The notes beneath the pieces were generated by a model. That model saw only the letters and a program-made list of their open reading frames with translations. It did not search any database and was not told the origin of the DNA. Below, piece by piece: positions 43,526 to 52,726 of a DNA stretch of 64,000 nucleotides; position 1 is the first letter of the stretch, and the number at the start of each line of letters is the position of its first letter. The stretch spans positions 36,194 to 100,193 of the forward strand of contig CALIFY010000012.1 in assembly GCA_938021675.1 (NCBI GenBank), read 5' to 3'. A program made the position numbers and the translations under genes. Source of the stretch: an uncultured Acidimicrobiales bacterium. GTDB taxonomy: Bacteria > Actinomycetota > Acidimicrobiia > Acidimicrobiales > SZUA-35.

Positions 43526-45823
43526 GTGTTTGGCGCAGAGGAAACAATTCCCTGGATTTTCGAGAATGTATGGCTGGTCCCGGCGCTGCCGGCGGCGTCG
43601 TTTTTGGTGATCCTGTTTTTCGGGAAGCGGCTGCCCTACAAGGGAGCCGAGGTTGGCATCGCCGCGGTCGGTGCCGCCTTCGTGCTTGCTCTGATAGCGA
43701 CGTTCACCTGGATCGGTGACATCGACAACGCCGAGGGAGGCGACGAGAGCCATAGCGAAGAGGCCGCGGTGCTACGGGTCGACGGATCCGACGGCGCCCT
43801 GCCGGTGGTTCTCACCGCGGAGGAAGAAGGCGACGGGCACGGCGGTGGGCCTCGGGGCGCTCCGATCGTTACCGACGTCGAGTGGTTCGGGATCGGCACC
43901 GACGCAAACCAGGTCACGCTCGGAGCCGAAGATTCGGTCGCCACCGAATCGGACGGGGCGAGTTCCGGTTTCGGTATCTCGATAGGGACATTGGTCGACG
44001 GGCAGTCGGTCATGCTGCTGTTCGTCGTCACGTTGGTTTCGCTACTCGTTCACGTGTTCTCCACCGACTACGTGCACGGCGACCGGCGCTACACCCACTA
44101 CTTCGCCTTCCTTTCGCTGTTCACCTCGGCGATGCTGTTCATGGTGCTGTCTTCGAGCACCCTGCAGCTGATCGTCGGCTGGGAGCTGGTCGGCGTCTGC
44201 TCCTTTGCCCTCATCGGACATTGGTGGGAAGAGAAACCGAACTCCGATGCCGCCCTCAAGGCCTTTCTCACCAACCGGGTCGGCGACGTCGGGTTGATGG
44301 TCGGGATGATCATCCTGTACTTCGCCGCCGACCGGTCGTTCGACATTGTGACCATCAACGAGATGGCGGTGTCCGGTGAGATCCCAACCGGGACGTTGAC
44401 CATCGCCGCCCTGTGCCTCATGGCCGCCGTCATGTCGAAATCCGGCCAGTTCATTCTGCATACCTGGCTCCCCGACGCCATGGCCGGGCCGACTCCGGTT
44501 TCGGCCCTTATCCATGCCGCCACGATGGTCGTCGCCGGCGTCTACATGATCGGCCGGTTGTACCCGGTGTTCTTCGAAGGGTTCGCCATCGCCGGGTCCA
44601 GTTTGAACGCCATGGCGTTCATCGGCGGTCTGACCACCGTCGGGGGCGGAGCCTTGGCCTTCGTCCAGCGAGATATCAAAAAGGTGTTGGCCTACTCGAC
44701 GGTGTCACAGCTCGGCTACATGGTTCTGGCGCTCGGCGTCGGGGCGTACACCGCTGGGATGTTCCATCTTTTCACCCACGCATTCTTCAAGGCGTGCCTG
44801 TTCCTCGGGGCCGGTTCGGTCAGCCACGCCTGTCACCACAGCTTCGACATGAAAGCCGACATGGGCGGCCTGCGCAAGCACATGCCGATCACGTTCTGGA
44901 CGTTCATCATCGGTACCGGCGCCCTGGCCGGTATTCCACCGCTGGCCGGATTCTGGTCGAAAGACGAGATCCTGGTTGGCGCCGGGGTGTTTCCGGGAAC
45001 CGGGGGCAATGGGACGTACACCATCCCCTTCATCTTCGGGATGATGACCGCGGCGATGACCGCAGCCTACATGACACGGGTCATCTGGTTGACCTTCTTC
45101 GGAGACTACCGAGGTCACGAGAAGCCTCATGAGTCCGGTCCTCGGATCACGGTCCCGCTGATCATCCTGGCCTCGATGGCCGTCGTTGTCGGGTTCCTCA
45201 ACATGCCGAGCGGGTTCGTGAAAGCACTGCGACTACCGGAAGGCTGGGCCCACCGGTTCGAGGATTGGGTCGAGCCCGAAGGTGTTGCATCGTTTGTCGG
45301 GGAAGAAAACGACTTCACTCACGCCAAACCAAGTTTGGCATTGGCCATTATCGCCACCGGGCTGGGAATCACCGCCGGTCTTGCCGTTTGGCAGTACTAC
45401 CAACGCTTGTATCGAATCGACCCGAAGGCAACCGAGTATCCGAACGGTATCGCCTCACGCAACGCCGTCGTCGGTGCCGGGCATCGACTGCTGGTCGAGA
45501 AGTACTACCTCGATCACCTCTATACCGGGATCATCGCCGGGGCGACCAAAGGCCCGGTGGCACGGCTGGCCAACTGGATTAACCAGAACGTTCTCGATGG
45601 CATCGTGAACACCGCCGGTCGGTTGTCGGTCGGCGCCGGCCAGCTCGTCTATCGATTCTTCGACCAGGCTGTGGTCGACGGCGCGGTCAACGCGTCAGGT
45701 CGAACGGCCGCATCGTCCGGTGGGATCCTGCGGCGGATCCAGTCCGGTCAGGTGCGGGAATACGCAACACTCATGTTTGGCGCCGCAGCAGTACTTGCTG
45801 CGATCTTCATCTTCGCTGTCTAG
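43526..45823 (+). CDS. nuoL: NADH-quinone oxidoreductase-like subunit L (cluster 2) with loop insertion
   Basis: Second NuoL, 765 residues, starting at GTG 43526. Pump motifs are present: IVGWELVGVCSFALIGHW (Glu) and MSKSGQFILHTWLPDAMAGP (Lys), then PVSALIHAATMVVAGVYM. The excess length is a hydrophilic, acidic insertion of about 90 residues in the loop between the first helices (about residues 68-155, with GGDESHSEEAAV and EEEGDGHGGG). This is a different place from the coiled-coil insertion of NuoL1, so the two proteins were elongated independently. The C-terminal region includes the lateral-helix part. Confidence 0.95.
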   Translation: MFGAEETIPWIFENVWLVPALPAASFLVILFFGKRLPYKGAEVGIAAVGAAFVLALIATFTWIGDIDNAEGGDESHSEEAAVLRVDGSDGALPVVLTAEEEGDGHGGGPRGAPIVTDVEWFGIGTDANQVTLGAEDSVATESDGASSGFGISIGTLVDGQSVMLLFVVTLVSLLVHVFSTDYVHGDRRYTHYFAFLSLFTSAMLFMVLSSSTLQLIVGWELVGVCSFALIGHWWEEKPNSDAALKAFLTNRVGDVGLMVGMIILYFAADRSFDIVTINEMAVSGEIPTGTLTIAALCLMAAVMSKSGQFILHTWLPDAMAGPTPVSALIHAATMVVAGVYMIGRLYPVFFEGFAIAGSSLNAMAFIGGLTTVGGGALAFVQRDIKKVLAYSTVSQLGYMVLALGVGAYTAGMFHLFTHAFFKACLFLGAGSVSHACHHSFDMKADMGGLRKHMPITFWTFIIGTGALAGIPPLAGFWSKDEILVGAGVFPGTGGNGTYTIPFIFGMMTAAMTAAYMTRVIWLTFFGDYRGHEKPHESGPRITVPLIILASMAVVVGFLNMPSGFVKALRLPEGWAHRFEDWVEPEGVASFVGEENDFTHAKPSLALAIIATGLGITAGLAVWQYYQRLYRIDPKATEYPNGIASRNAVVGAGHRLLVEKYYLDHLYTGIIAGATKGPVARLANWINQNVLDGIVNTAGRLSVGAGQLVYRFFDQAVVDGAVNASGRTAASSGGILRRIQSGQVREYATLMFGAAAVLAAIFIFAV

Positions 45824-45846
45824 GGGTAAGGGTAAGGACCAGCTTC

Positions 45847-47388
45847 ATGCAGGAATTCTTGGATACGTGGGGTATTACCGCCATGGTGTTCCTCCCCCTC
45901 GTCGGGGTGGCGCTGATGATGGCTGTCCCTCAAAAGGAAGAGAGTCTGCAACGCTGGCTCGCACTGGCGGCATCGATCGGATCGGCCGTGGTCGGTGTGC
46001 TCATGTTGTGGAACTTCGACTACGACGACTCTGGCACGATGCAGTTCGCGGTCGACCACCGATGGATTGAGGTCATCACCGCTCGCTACGCGGTCGGGAT
46101 CGACGGCATGTCGTTGCCGCTGTTGGCGCTCACCTTGCTCGTCGTTCCGCTCGTCCTCATCTACAGCTGGAACCACATCCCGGCCCCGGGCAACGCCAAG
46201 GCGTTCCTGATTCTGATACTGGTTCTGCACACAGGGATGCTCGGCACGTTCGTCGCTCGAGATCTCGTGTTGTTCTTCGTGTTCTTCGAAGTGGTATTGC
46301 TGCCGATGTACTTCATGATCGGTGTGTGGGGCGGCGAGCAGCGGCTGTACGCCGCCATCAAGTTCTTTCTTTACACGCTGTTCGGGTCGGCGCTCATGCT
46401 CGTCAGCTTTCTGGCGTTGTTTCGGGTCACCGGTTCGGAGACCTTCAACATCGTCGGCCTAGCGGAACGAGTGGCGGAAGGCGACATCTCGCTGACCACC
46501 CAGGTGCTGATCTTCGGGGGCATGTTCATGGGATTCGGGATCAAGGTCCCGATGTTCCCGTTCCACACCTGGCTGCCGGACGCCCACACCCAAGCGCCGA
46601 CGCAGGGTTCGGTGCTTTTGGCCGCCGTGTTGCTCAAACTGGGAACCTACGGGTTCATCCGTATCGCCATCCCGATCTTGCCGGAGGCGGCGTTGGAGTG
46701 GGCCCCTTGGATCGGCTTGTTGGCCGTCATCGGGATCATTTACGGCGCCCTCGGTTGTTTGGCCCAGACCGACATGAAGCGGCTGATCGCCTTTTCTTCG
46801 GTAGCCCATATGGGCTACGTGATGCTCGGTATTGCCACGTTGACCGACTTCGGGATCAACGCAGCCATCTTCGGCATGGTGGCCCATGGTCTCATCACCG
46901 GGATGTTGTTCTTTATCGCTGGCTCGGTAAAAGAGCGGTATCACACCCTCGAAATCAAGCGGCTTGGTGGGCTGCTGATCCAAGCTCCTCGGATGGGTTG
47001 GATCCTTGGCATTACGACGATGGCCTCGCTCGGGCTGCCCGGCCTCGCCGGGTTCTGGGGTGAGTTCCCGGCCATCCTGGCCTCGTACGATCCTGCCCCC
47101 GGTCTGTCTGACACCCTGTTCCGGGTGTACATGGTGGTCGCCGCCATCGGTACGGTGCTGGCCGCTGCCTACCTGCTTTGGCTCCTGCAGCGCACCGCAT
47201 TTGGGACACCCTCTGAGGAGTTCGTCGATGATCCGGAGGTTCACGACATGGTGTTCACGGAGTGGTTGGCGTGGGCACCGATGTTGGTGCTCATCGTCGT
47301 ACTCGGGTTTCTCCCCAGCCTTATCTTCGATGTGACAAACACGCCGGCCTCGATGGTTGGCGATGCCGTCAACGCTTTGGGGCGCTGA
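45847..47388 (+). CDS. nuoM: NADH-quinone oxidoreductase-like subunit M (cluster 2)
   Basis: Second NuoM, 513 residues. Motifs: LFFVFFEVVLLPMYFMIGVW (Glu), GIKVPMFPFHTWLPDAHTQA (Lys/His) and KRLIAFSSVAHMGYV. It lacks the His/Glu-rich tail of the cluster 1 copy and ends soon after the last helix, as is normal. GGGTAAGGGTAAGG upstream includes a ribosome site. The stop is 1 bp before the GTG chosen for nuoN2. Confidence 0.96.
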   Translation: MQEFLDTWGITAMVFLPLVGVALMMAVPQKEESLQRWLALAASIGSAVVGVLMLWNFDYDDSGTMQFAVDHRWIEVITARYAVGIDGMSLPLLALTLLVVPLVLIYSWNHIPAPGNAKAFLILILVLHTGMLGTFVARDLVLFFVFFEVVLLPMYFMIGVWGGEQRLYAAIKFFLYTLFGSALMLVSFLALFRVTGSETFNIVGLAERVAEGDISLTTQVLIFGGMFMGFGIKVPMFPFHTWLPDAHTQAPTQGSVLLAAVLLKLGTYGFIRIAIPILPEAALEWAPWIGLLAVIGIIYGALGCLAQTDMKRLIAFSSVAHMGYVMLGIATLTDFGINAAIFGMVAHGLITGMLFFIAGSVKERYHTLEIKRLGGLLIQAPRMGWILGITTMASLGLPGLAGFWGEFPAILASYDPAPGLSDTLFRVYMVVAAIGTVLAAAYLLWLLQRTAFGTPSEEFVDDPEVHDMVFTEWLAWAPMLVLIVVLGFLPSLIFDVTNTPASMVGDAVNALGR

Positions 47389-47389
47389 C

Positions 47390-48925
47390 GTGGGTTCAAT
47401 CGTCGCCGGGCTCCTCGCTACCACTACGGCCGACACGGCCGAATTCGTTCGCCCTGCGATCGACTGGCACGCGTTTGCCCCCGAGCTGATCGTTCTCGGG
47501 TGGGGCGCGCTGGTCACCGTGATCGACATCATCGGTCTTGAACGGACCAGGCGATTTATGCCGTCGCTGACCGGCATCGGGTTCCTTCTCGCCATGATTC
47601 CGGTATTGACCCTTTGGGATCTCGATGGTGACCTCCCTCGGGTGTTGTTCGATGGGGCGTATGTTGTCGACAACTACGCGCTGGTACTCAAAGGGCTCTT
47701 CCTGCTCAGCGGTTACGTCATCGTCCTGCTGAGTACGAACTACATGGCCGAAGGCGACTACCACGACAGCGAGTTTTATCAGCTGATTGCCGCCTCGGTG
47801 CTCGGCATGCTGGTCATGACCTCAGCCCGCGATCTGGTTTCGATCTTCATTGCCCTCGAACTGGTTTCGATCCCTGCCTATCTGATGGCGGCGTGGCGCA
47901 AACGTGACCTCAAGTCGAACGAGGCAGGTCTGAAGTACATGCTCATGGGGGTCTTCGCTTCGGGGATCCTGCTCTACGGCATGTCGATGCTCTACGGCGC
48001 CGCCGGTGATACGAGGCTGTCGGTGATCGGGGAGTCACTGGCTGGTGACGCTGATGGCGTCAGCCCGTTCATCGTCATCGGGACGTTGTTCACCATCATC
48101 GGATTCGCCTTCAAGGTCTCAGCCGTTCCCTTCCACACGTGGGCTCCGGACACCTACGAGGGCGCGCCAACACCGTTGACCGCCTTCTTGGCTGTCGCCT
48201 CCAAGGCGGCGGGTTTCGTCGGTTTGGTCACGATCGTGCTCGACGGTCTTCGGGAAGTCCCCTCGATCGTTGAGCCACTGATGTGGATCTTGGCTGCGCT
48301 GACGATGACGGTGGGAAACCTGATCGCACTGCGTCAGACGAACGTCGTGCGGATGCTCGCCTATTCGGGTATCGCTCAAGCTGGGTACATGATGGCTCCG
48401 CTCGCGGTGTACAGCACCTCGCCGGAGCTGGTGCGAGAATCGATTGTCACCTATTTGGTGATATACGCCGCCATGAACCTCGGGGCATTCGCCGTTGTAA
48501 TCGTGGCCGCCCGGAAGACCCGATCGGGAGAGATAGAGAGCTTCGGTGGACTGTTCCGGTACGCCCCCGGGGTGACGGTGACGATGACCGTCTTCCTGTT
48601 TTCGCTCACCGGCATTCCTCCGATGGGTGGCTGGTTGGCCAAATTTCAGGTCTTCAATGCTCTTATCGAAGGACGCACAGGGTGGGGGGTTGGTCTGGCC
48701 GTTATCGCCTCGATCAACTCGGTTGTCGCCGCCTTCTACTACCTCAACGTGGCCAAGTTCATGTGGTTCATGCCCGCCCCTGATGATGACTACTCGCCGA
48801 TCCGGGTACCGTCGGCACTCATCTTCGCCCTCGGCGTGACGGTGATCGTGACTGTTATAAGTGGCGTCAGCCCGTTGGTTCCCGACCTGACCGACTTCAC
48901 AGAAGTCGCAACCGCCGGGCCGTAG
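47390..48925 (+). CDS. nuoN: NADH-quinone oxidoreductase-like subunit N (cluster 2)
   Basis: Second NuoN, 511 residues from GTG 47390; the frame is open further upstream inside nuoM2 but this start gives the usual N-terminus (MGSIVAGLLATTT). Motifs: SIFIALELVSIPAYLMAAW (Glu), GFAFKVSAVPFHTWAPDTYE (Lys) and NVVRMLAYSGIAQAGYM. It lacks the Asp-rich late loop of NuoN1. The methyltransferase gene begins 6 bp after its stop, suggesting co-transcription with the cluster. Confidence 0.96.
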   Translation: MGSIVAGLLATTTADTAEFVRPAIDWHAFAPELIVLGWGALVTVIDIIGLERTRRFMPSLTGIGFLLAMIPVLTLWDLDGDLPRVLFDGAYVVDNYALVLKGLFLLSGYVIVLLSTNYMAEGDYHDSEFYQLIAASVLGMLVMTSARDLVSIFIALELVSIPAYLMAAWRKRDLKSNEAGLKYMLMGVFASGILLYGMSMLYGAAGDTRLSVIGESLAGDADGVSPFIVIGTLFTIIGFAFKVSAVPFHTWAPDTYEGAPTPLTAFLAVASKAAGFVGLVTIVLDGLREVPSIVEPLMWILAALTMTVGNLIALRQTNVVRMLAYSGIAQAGYMMAPLAVYSTSPELVRESIVTYLVIYAAMNLGAFAVVIVAARKTRSGEIESFGGLFRYAPGVTVTMTVFLFSLTGIPPMGGWLAKFQVFNALIEGRTGWGVGLAVIASINSVVAAFYYLNVAKFMWFMPAPDDDYSPIRVPSALIFALGVTVIVTVISGVSPLVPDLTDFTEVATAGP

Positions 48926-48931
48926 ATCATC

Positions 48932-49870
48932 ATGGGTGATGAACCGCCGGCTCGTGGCGCCGAACGGTTCGATCGATACGTTGAGCGTTGTCTGTACGGC
49001 GCAGATGGGTTCTATTCGGTCCATGGCCAAGCCGGCGGCCGAAACGGCGACTTCATAACCAGCCCTGAGGTTGGCCCGCTCTTCGGGGCGGTGGTGGCCC
49101 AGGCCATCGACGGCTGGTGGGAAGAGCTCGGCCGCCCCGATCCGCTCGTCGTGTACGACGTCGGCTGCGGCCCCGGCCGGCTACTGCGCTCGATAGCGGC
49201 CGCAAAGCCGGACAGACCGTGGAAGTTGATCGGGGTGGACATCGCCGGTGCTGGGGCCGACATCGCCGCGTTGCCATCTCGACTCGACGGAGCGATCGTG
49301 TTGGCCAACGAGTTGCTCGACAATCTGCCATTCCGCGTCGTTGAACACACCGAGGCTGGACTGCACGAGATATACGTGACCGACGGACGCGAGGAGCGCC
49401 GACCGGTCGAACTCGACGTGGACATCCCCATCGGTTGTCGGGCGCCGTACGTCGAACTGGCGGCCCGATTCGTGACCGACGTCCTCGAGCGGCGCCCGGC
49501 CCGACTGTGCCTATTCGACTATGGCGCACCGACGACGAGCGAGCTGGCACGGCGGGGCGGATGGATACGTACCTATCGACAGCATGAACGGGGCGACGAT
49601 CCACTGTTCGAACCCGGGAGATGGGACATCACCTGCGATGTCCCGTGGGACCAACTGCCACCTCCGACCGATGGGCTGGAACGGCAAGCTGACGTTCTTC
49701 GACGGTGGGGGATTGATGACCTCGTCACCGAAGGGCGAGATCACTGGGCGGCGAACGCTCACGCTCCCGATGTGGCCGCGCTCCGCATGCGAAGCCGGAT
49801 CGGAGAGGCCGAGGCGTTGTTGGATCCGAACGGGCTGGGACGCTGGCTTGTCGGCCTCTGGTCCATATAG
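48932..49870 (+). CDS. NDUFAF7/MidA-family (DUF185) SAM-dependent methyltransferase
   Basis: The 312-residue protein has the marks of the MidA/NDUFAF7 family: GDFITSPEVGPLFG near residue 31, the SAM loop YDVGCGPGRLLRSI (about residues 69-82), ANELLDNLPFRVVE (about residues 127-140) and LFDYGAP. In mitochondria NDUFAF7 dimethylates Arg85 of the 49-kDa subunit (NuoD homologue) and is needed for complex I assembly. Here the gene follows nuoN2 by 6 bp, and NuoD2 retains the target Arg (HRG) whereas NuoD1 does not. The family call is good; methylation of NuoD2 is inference. It is shorter than many homologues, which reach 350-400 residues. Confidence 0.85.
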   Translation: MGDEPPARGAERFDRYVERCLYGADGFYSVHGQAGGRNGDFITSPEVGPLFGAVVAQAIDGWWEELGRPDPLVVYDVGCGPGRLLRSIAAAKPDRPWKLIGVDIAGAGADIAALPSRLDGAIVLANELLDNLPFRVVEHTEAGLHEIYVTDGREERRPVELDVDIPIGCRAPYVELAARFVTDVLERRPARLCLFDYGAPTTSELARRGGWIRTYRQHERGDDPLFEPGRWDITCDVPWDQLPPPTDGLERQADVLRRWGIDDLVTEGRDHWAANAHAPDVAALRMRSRIGEAEALLDPNGLGRWLVGLWSI

Positions 49871-49896
49871 GGTGTGCTTGGAGGATAGACATTGCC

Positions 49897-50526
49897 ATGA
49901 CGTTGGCCGATCGCCGCGGGCTGACCCGAGAGTTAGTCGCCAGGACAGCGCTGTCGTTCACCGACGCGCACGGGTTGCGAGGTCTGTCGATGCGAAAGCT
50001 GGGAGCTGAGCTCGGCGTCGAAGCCATGTCGCTGTACCACTATGTCGAGAGCAAGGACGACTTGCTCGACGCCATCCTCGACCAGCTTTACGACGAGATC
50101 GTGGTGCCGACCGATCTGCCACCTGAGGATTGGGAAGCGGGGGTTCGGGCTGGTGCCCGCTCGCTCCATTCCGTTTTGACCGCGCACCAGGCGGCGCCGG
50201 AACTGTTTGCATCCCGGCCGGCATCTTCTCCGAAGTCGGTGGCACGGTTGTATTGGGGGTACCAACGGTTTGTCAACGTCGGCCTCAGCCCGGCTCATTC
50301 GCTGATGGCGTTCCGGACCGCGGTGTCGTTTGTGCTGGGTCACGTTGCTTCTGAAACCGGGTTGCTTCTCAAAGTGAAGGTGGAGATCGGTATCCAGGTT
50401 GATGCGCTTCCGGCCGACCTTCGGGCGTTCGTTTACGAGAACCAGCGGCTAGAGGCCGACGACATGTTTGAGTTCGGGTTAGAGACTCTGGTCGCTGGGC
50501 TGCGCACCACCTACAACCTGCCATAG
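49897..50526 (+). CDS. TetR-family transcriptional regulator
   Basis: The N-terminal 60 residues form a TetR helix-turn-helix domain (LTRELVARTALSFTDAHGLR, then LSMRKLGAELGVEAMSLYHY, the typical recognition helix ending in LYHYVESKDDLLDAIL). The C-terminal 140 residues match the TetR_C-type ligand and dimer domain. The total is 209 residues. It follows the methyltransferase by 26 bp on the same strand and precedes acs, which has its own promoter. Its ligand and target genes are unknown; acs or itself are natural candidates. Confidence 0.9.
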   Translation: MTLADRRGLTRELVARTALSFTDAHGLRGLSMRKLGAELGVEAMSLYHYVESKDDLLDAILDQLYDEIVVPTDLPPEDWEAGVRAGARSLHSVLTAHQAAPELFASRPASSPKSVARLYWGYQRFVNVGLSPAHSLMAFRTAVSFVLGHVASETGLLLKVKVEIGIQVDALPADLRAFVYENQRLEADDMFEFGLETLVAGLRTTYNLP

Positions 50527-50559
50527 CTGATGGAACGGAGATCACGCGGCGACGACCGT

Positions 50560-50586
50560 CCCCACCGACCGTCTGGGCCGGTGGGG
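50560..50586. terminator. Hairpin after the TetR gene
   Basis: Perfect 8-bp arms CCCCACCG (50560-50567) and CGGTGGGG (50579-50586) enclose an 11-nt loop, 34 nt after the TetR stop. There is no T-run. A terminator separating the nuo2-TetR transcript from acs is plausible. Confidence 0.5.
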
Positions 50587-50629
50587 CAACCGCTCGTGGC
50601 ACGGGCGACACCGTTCAGCTGCCGCTCTA

Positions 50630-50658
50630 ATGACGGGGCTCGGCTGCCGAAGTAGGAT
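50630..50658 (+). promoter_or_regulatory. acs promoter
   Basis: ATGACG (50630-50635), a 17-bp spacer and TAGGAT (50653-50658) give a credible sigma-70-type promoter. Unlike several neighbours, this gene then has a leader of about 30-35 nt with a ribosome site, AGAGGAG. Confidence 0.45.
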
Positions 50659-50696
50659 CGCACACCGACGCATGGTTAACAGAGGAGCACAGTCGG

Positions 50697-52655
50697 ATGT
50701 CGGAAACTATTGGGGTGTACGAGGTCGAGGATCGGAAGTTCCCGCCGCGGCCGGAGTTTGCGGCAAACGCTAACGTCGCCGACCGCGCCATGTACGACGA
50801 GGCTGAAGCAGACTATGCGGCGTTTTGGGCCGGCCAGGCTCGGGAGTTGGTGTCATGGTCGACCGACTTCCACACCACCCTTGAATGGGAGTTGCCGTAC
50901 GCCAAGTGGTTCGTAGGGGGTGAGCTGAACATCACCGCCAATTGCCTTGATCGTCACGTCGAAGCCGGCCGTGGCGACAAGGTTGCATATCACTGGGAAG
51001 GTGAGCCGGGCGACACCCGTTCGGTCACCTACGCCGAACTGTTGACCGAAGTATGCAAGTTTGCCAACGTGCTCAAAGCTCAGGGGCTTGAGAAAGGGGA
51101 TCGGGTCGCCATATACATGCCGATGATTCTCGAACTCCCGATCGCCATGTTGGCGTGCGCTCGGATCGGCGTTGCCCATTCAGTGGTTTTCGGTGGCTTC
51201 TCGGCCGATGCCATCGCCGATCGTTGTGACGATGCGAGTGCTCGCATGATCATCACCGCCGACGGCGGGTATCGGAAGGGGGCAGCGGCCCCGCTCAAAC
51301 CAACCGTTGATGCCGCTCTCGAATCCGGTGCAGCGTCGGTGGAGACGGTCATCGTGGCCAATCGTTGCGATCTCGACCCCGACATGGTCGACGGCCGCGA
51401 TCTGTGGTGGCACGACGTGATGGCTGAGGCATCGGCTGACTGTCCGGCCGAACCGATGGATGCCGAACAGTTGCTCTACATCCTGTATACCTCCGGGACT
51501 ACGGCGAAGCCGAAGGGCATCATGCACACCACCGGTGGCTACCTGACTCAGGTGGCGTTCACCCACAAGTATGTGTTCGATATCAAACCGGAGACCGACA
51601 TCTATTGGTGCGCCGCCGATATCGGTTGGGTGACCGGCCACAGCTATATCGTCTATGGGCCGCTGAGTAATGGTGTCACGTCGGTCATGTACGAGGGAAC
51701 ACCGGATACGCCGGCCCAGGATCGGCTGTGGGACATCGTCGAACGGTACGGGGTCACCCAGCTCTACACCGCACCGACGGCGATCCGTATGTTCATGAAA
51801 TGGGGGTCTCAGGAGCCGGCGAAGCACGACTTGTCGAGCATCCGCGTACTCGGCACGGTCGGTGAGCCGATCAATCCGGAGGCTTGGATGTGGTACCACG
51901 AACACATCGGCGGTGGCCAGACTCCGATCGTGGATACCTGGTGGCAAACCGAGACCGGCAGCAACATGATTACTCCACTGCCCGGTGTCACCACCACCAA
52001 ACCGGGGTCGGCCTGCCATCCGATCCCTGGGGTGTTCGCCGAGTTGGTTGATGATGATGGCAATCCGGTGGCGAGCGGGGGTGGCTACCTCACCATCACC
52101 CACCCCTGGCCATCGATGCTGCGAGGCATCTGGGGCGACGATGAACGCTACAAGGAGACGTATTGGTCTCGGTTCGAGGGCCGCTACTTCGCCGGCGATG
52201 GAGCGAAACTCGACGATGATGGGTATCTCTGGCTACTTGGACGTGTTGATGATGTGATGAACGTATCGGGCCACCGGATCTCGACCACCGAGGTTGAGTC
52301 GGCCCTCGTCGACCATTCGGCGGTGGCCGAAGCCGCTGTCGTCGGGGCCAACGACGAAATGACCGGCCAAGCCATTATCGGCTACGTGATCTTGCGGGGT
52401 GGCAACGAGCCAGGTCACGAACTCGGCGATCAGATCAGAGAACACGTCGGTGTAAAGTTGGGAAAGATCGCTCGGCCAAAGACGGTGGTCATCGTGCCCG
52501 ACCTTCCCAAGACCCGGTCGGGCAAGATCATGCGTCGGCTGCTACGGGACGTCGCCGACGGTCGACAGCTTGGCGATACCACGACATTGGCCGATCCGGG
52601 GGTTGTGGCCGAGATCGCCGATCGGGCTGCCGTCGCTGGTGATGACGAGGGCTGA
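50697..52655 (+). CDS. acs: Acetyl-CoA synthetase
   Basis: Acs activates acetate to acetyl-CoA through acetyl-AMP. The 652-residue protein has the full-length ANL fold: SVVFGGFSADAIADRCDDA, the AMP-binding loop YTSGTTAKPKGIMHTTGGY (about residues 263-281), DTWWQTETGS (about residue 412), the hinge region GRVDDVMNVSGHRISTTEVE, and the catalytic lysine in KTRSGKIMRR (about residue 610), the usual target of regulatory acetylation. The N-terminus (FPPRPEFAANANV) is that of true Acs. It is monocistronic, bounded by a hairpin upstream and a convergent lipoprotein gene downstream. Confidence 0.97.
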   Translation: MSETIGVYEVEDRKFPPRPEFAANANVADRAMYDEAEADYAAFWAGQARELVSWSTDFHTTLEWELPYAKWFVGGELNITANCLDRHVEAGRGDKVAYHWEGEPGDTRSVTYAELLTEVCKFANVLKAQGLEKGDRVAIYMPMILELPIAMLACARIGVAHSVVFGGFSADAIADRCDDASARMIITADGGYRKGAAAPLKPTVDAALESGAASVETVIVANRCDLDPDMVDGRDLWWHDVMAEASADCPAEPMDAEQLLYILYTSGTTAKPKGIMHTTGGYLTQVAFTHKYVFDIKPETDIYWCAADIGWVTGHSYIVYGPLSNGVTSVMYEGTPDTPAQDRLWDIVERYGVTQLYTAPTAIRMFMKWGSQEPAKHDLSSIRVLGTVGEPINPEAWMWYHEHIGGGQTPIVDTWWQTETGSNMITPLPGVTTTKPGSACHPIPGVFAELVDDDGNPVASGGGYLTITHPWPSMLRGIWGDDERYKETYWSRFEGRYFAGDGAKLDDDGYLWLLGRVDDVMNVSGHRISTTEVESALVDHSAVAEAAVVGANDEMTGQAIIGYVILRGGNEPGHELGDQIREHVGVKLGKIARPKTVVIVPDLPKTRSGKIMRRLLRDVADGRQLGDTTTLADPGVVAEIADRAAVAGDDEG

Positions 52656-52664
52656 GCGGTAGAA

Positions 52665-52714
52665 CCTGACCGGCCCGAACCCGGACGCCACGAACGCGGC
52701 GCCTCGGGGTCAGG
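52665..52714. terminator. Possible terminator between convergent acs and lipoprotein genes
   Basis: Seven-bp arms CCTGACC (52665-52671) and GGTCAGG (52708-52714) flank a GC-rich, partly self-complementary interior. The position, in the 71-bp gap between convergent stops, is right for a shared terminator, but the loop is long. Confidence 0.3.
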
Positions 52715-52726
52715 CTGGCGAGTTGG

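Noticed and set aside
46459..47673. 404-codon reverse-strand open frame opposite nuoM2/nuoN2
   Set aside because: It is antisense to two clear genes; no motif and no ribosome site.
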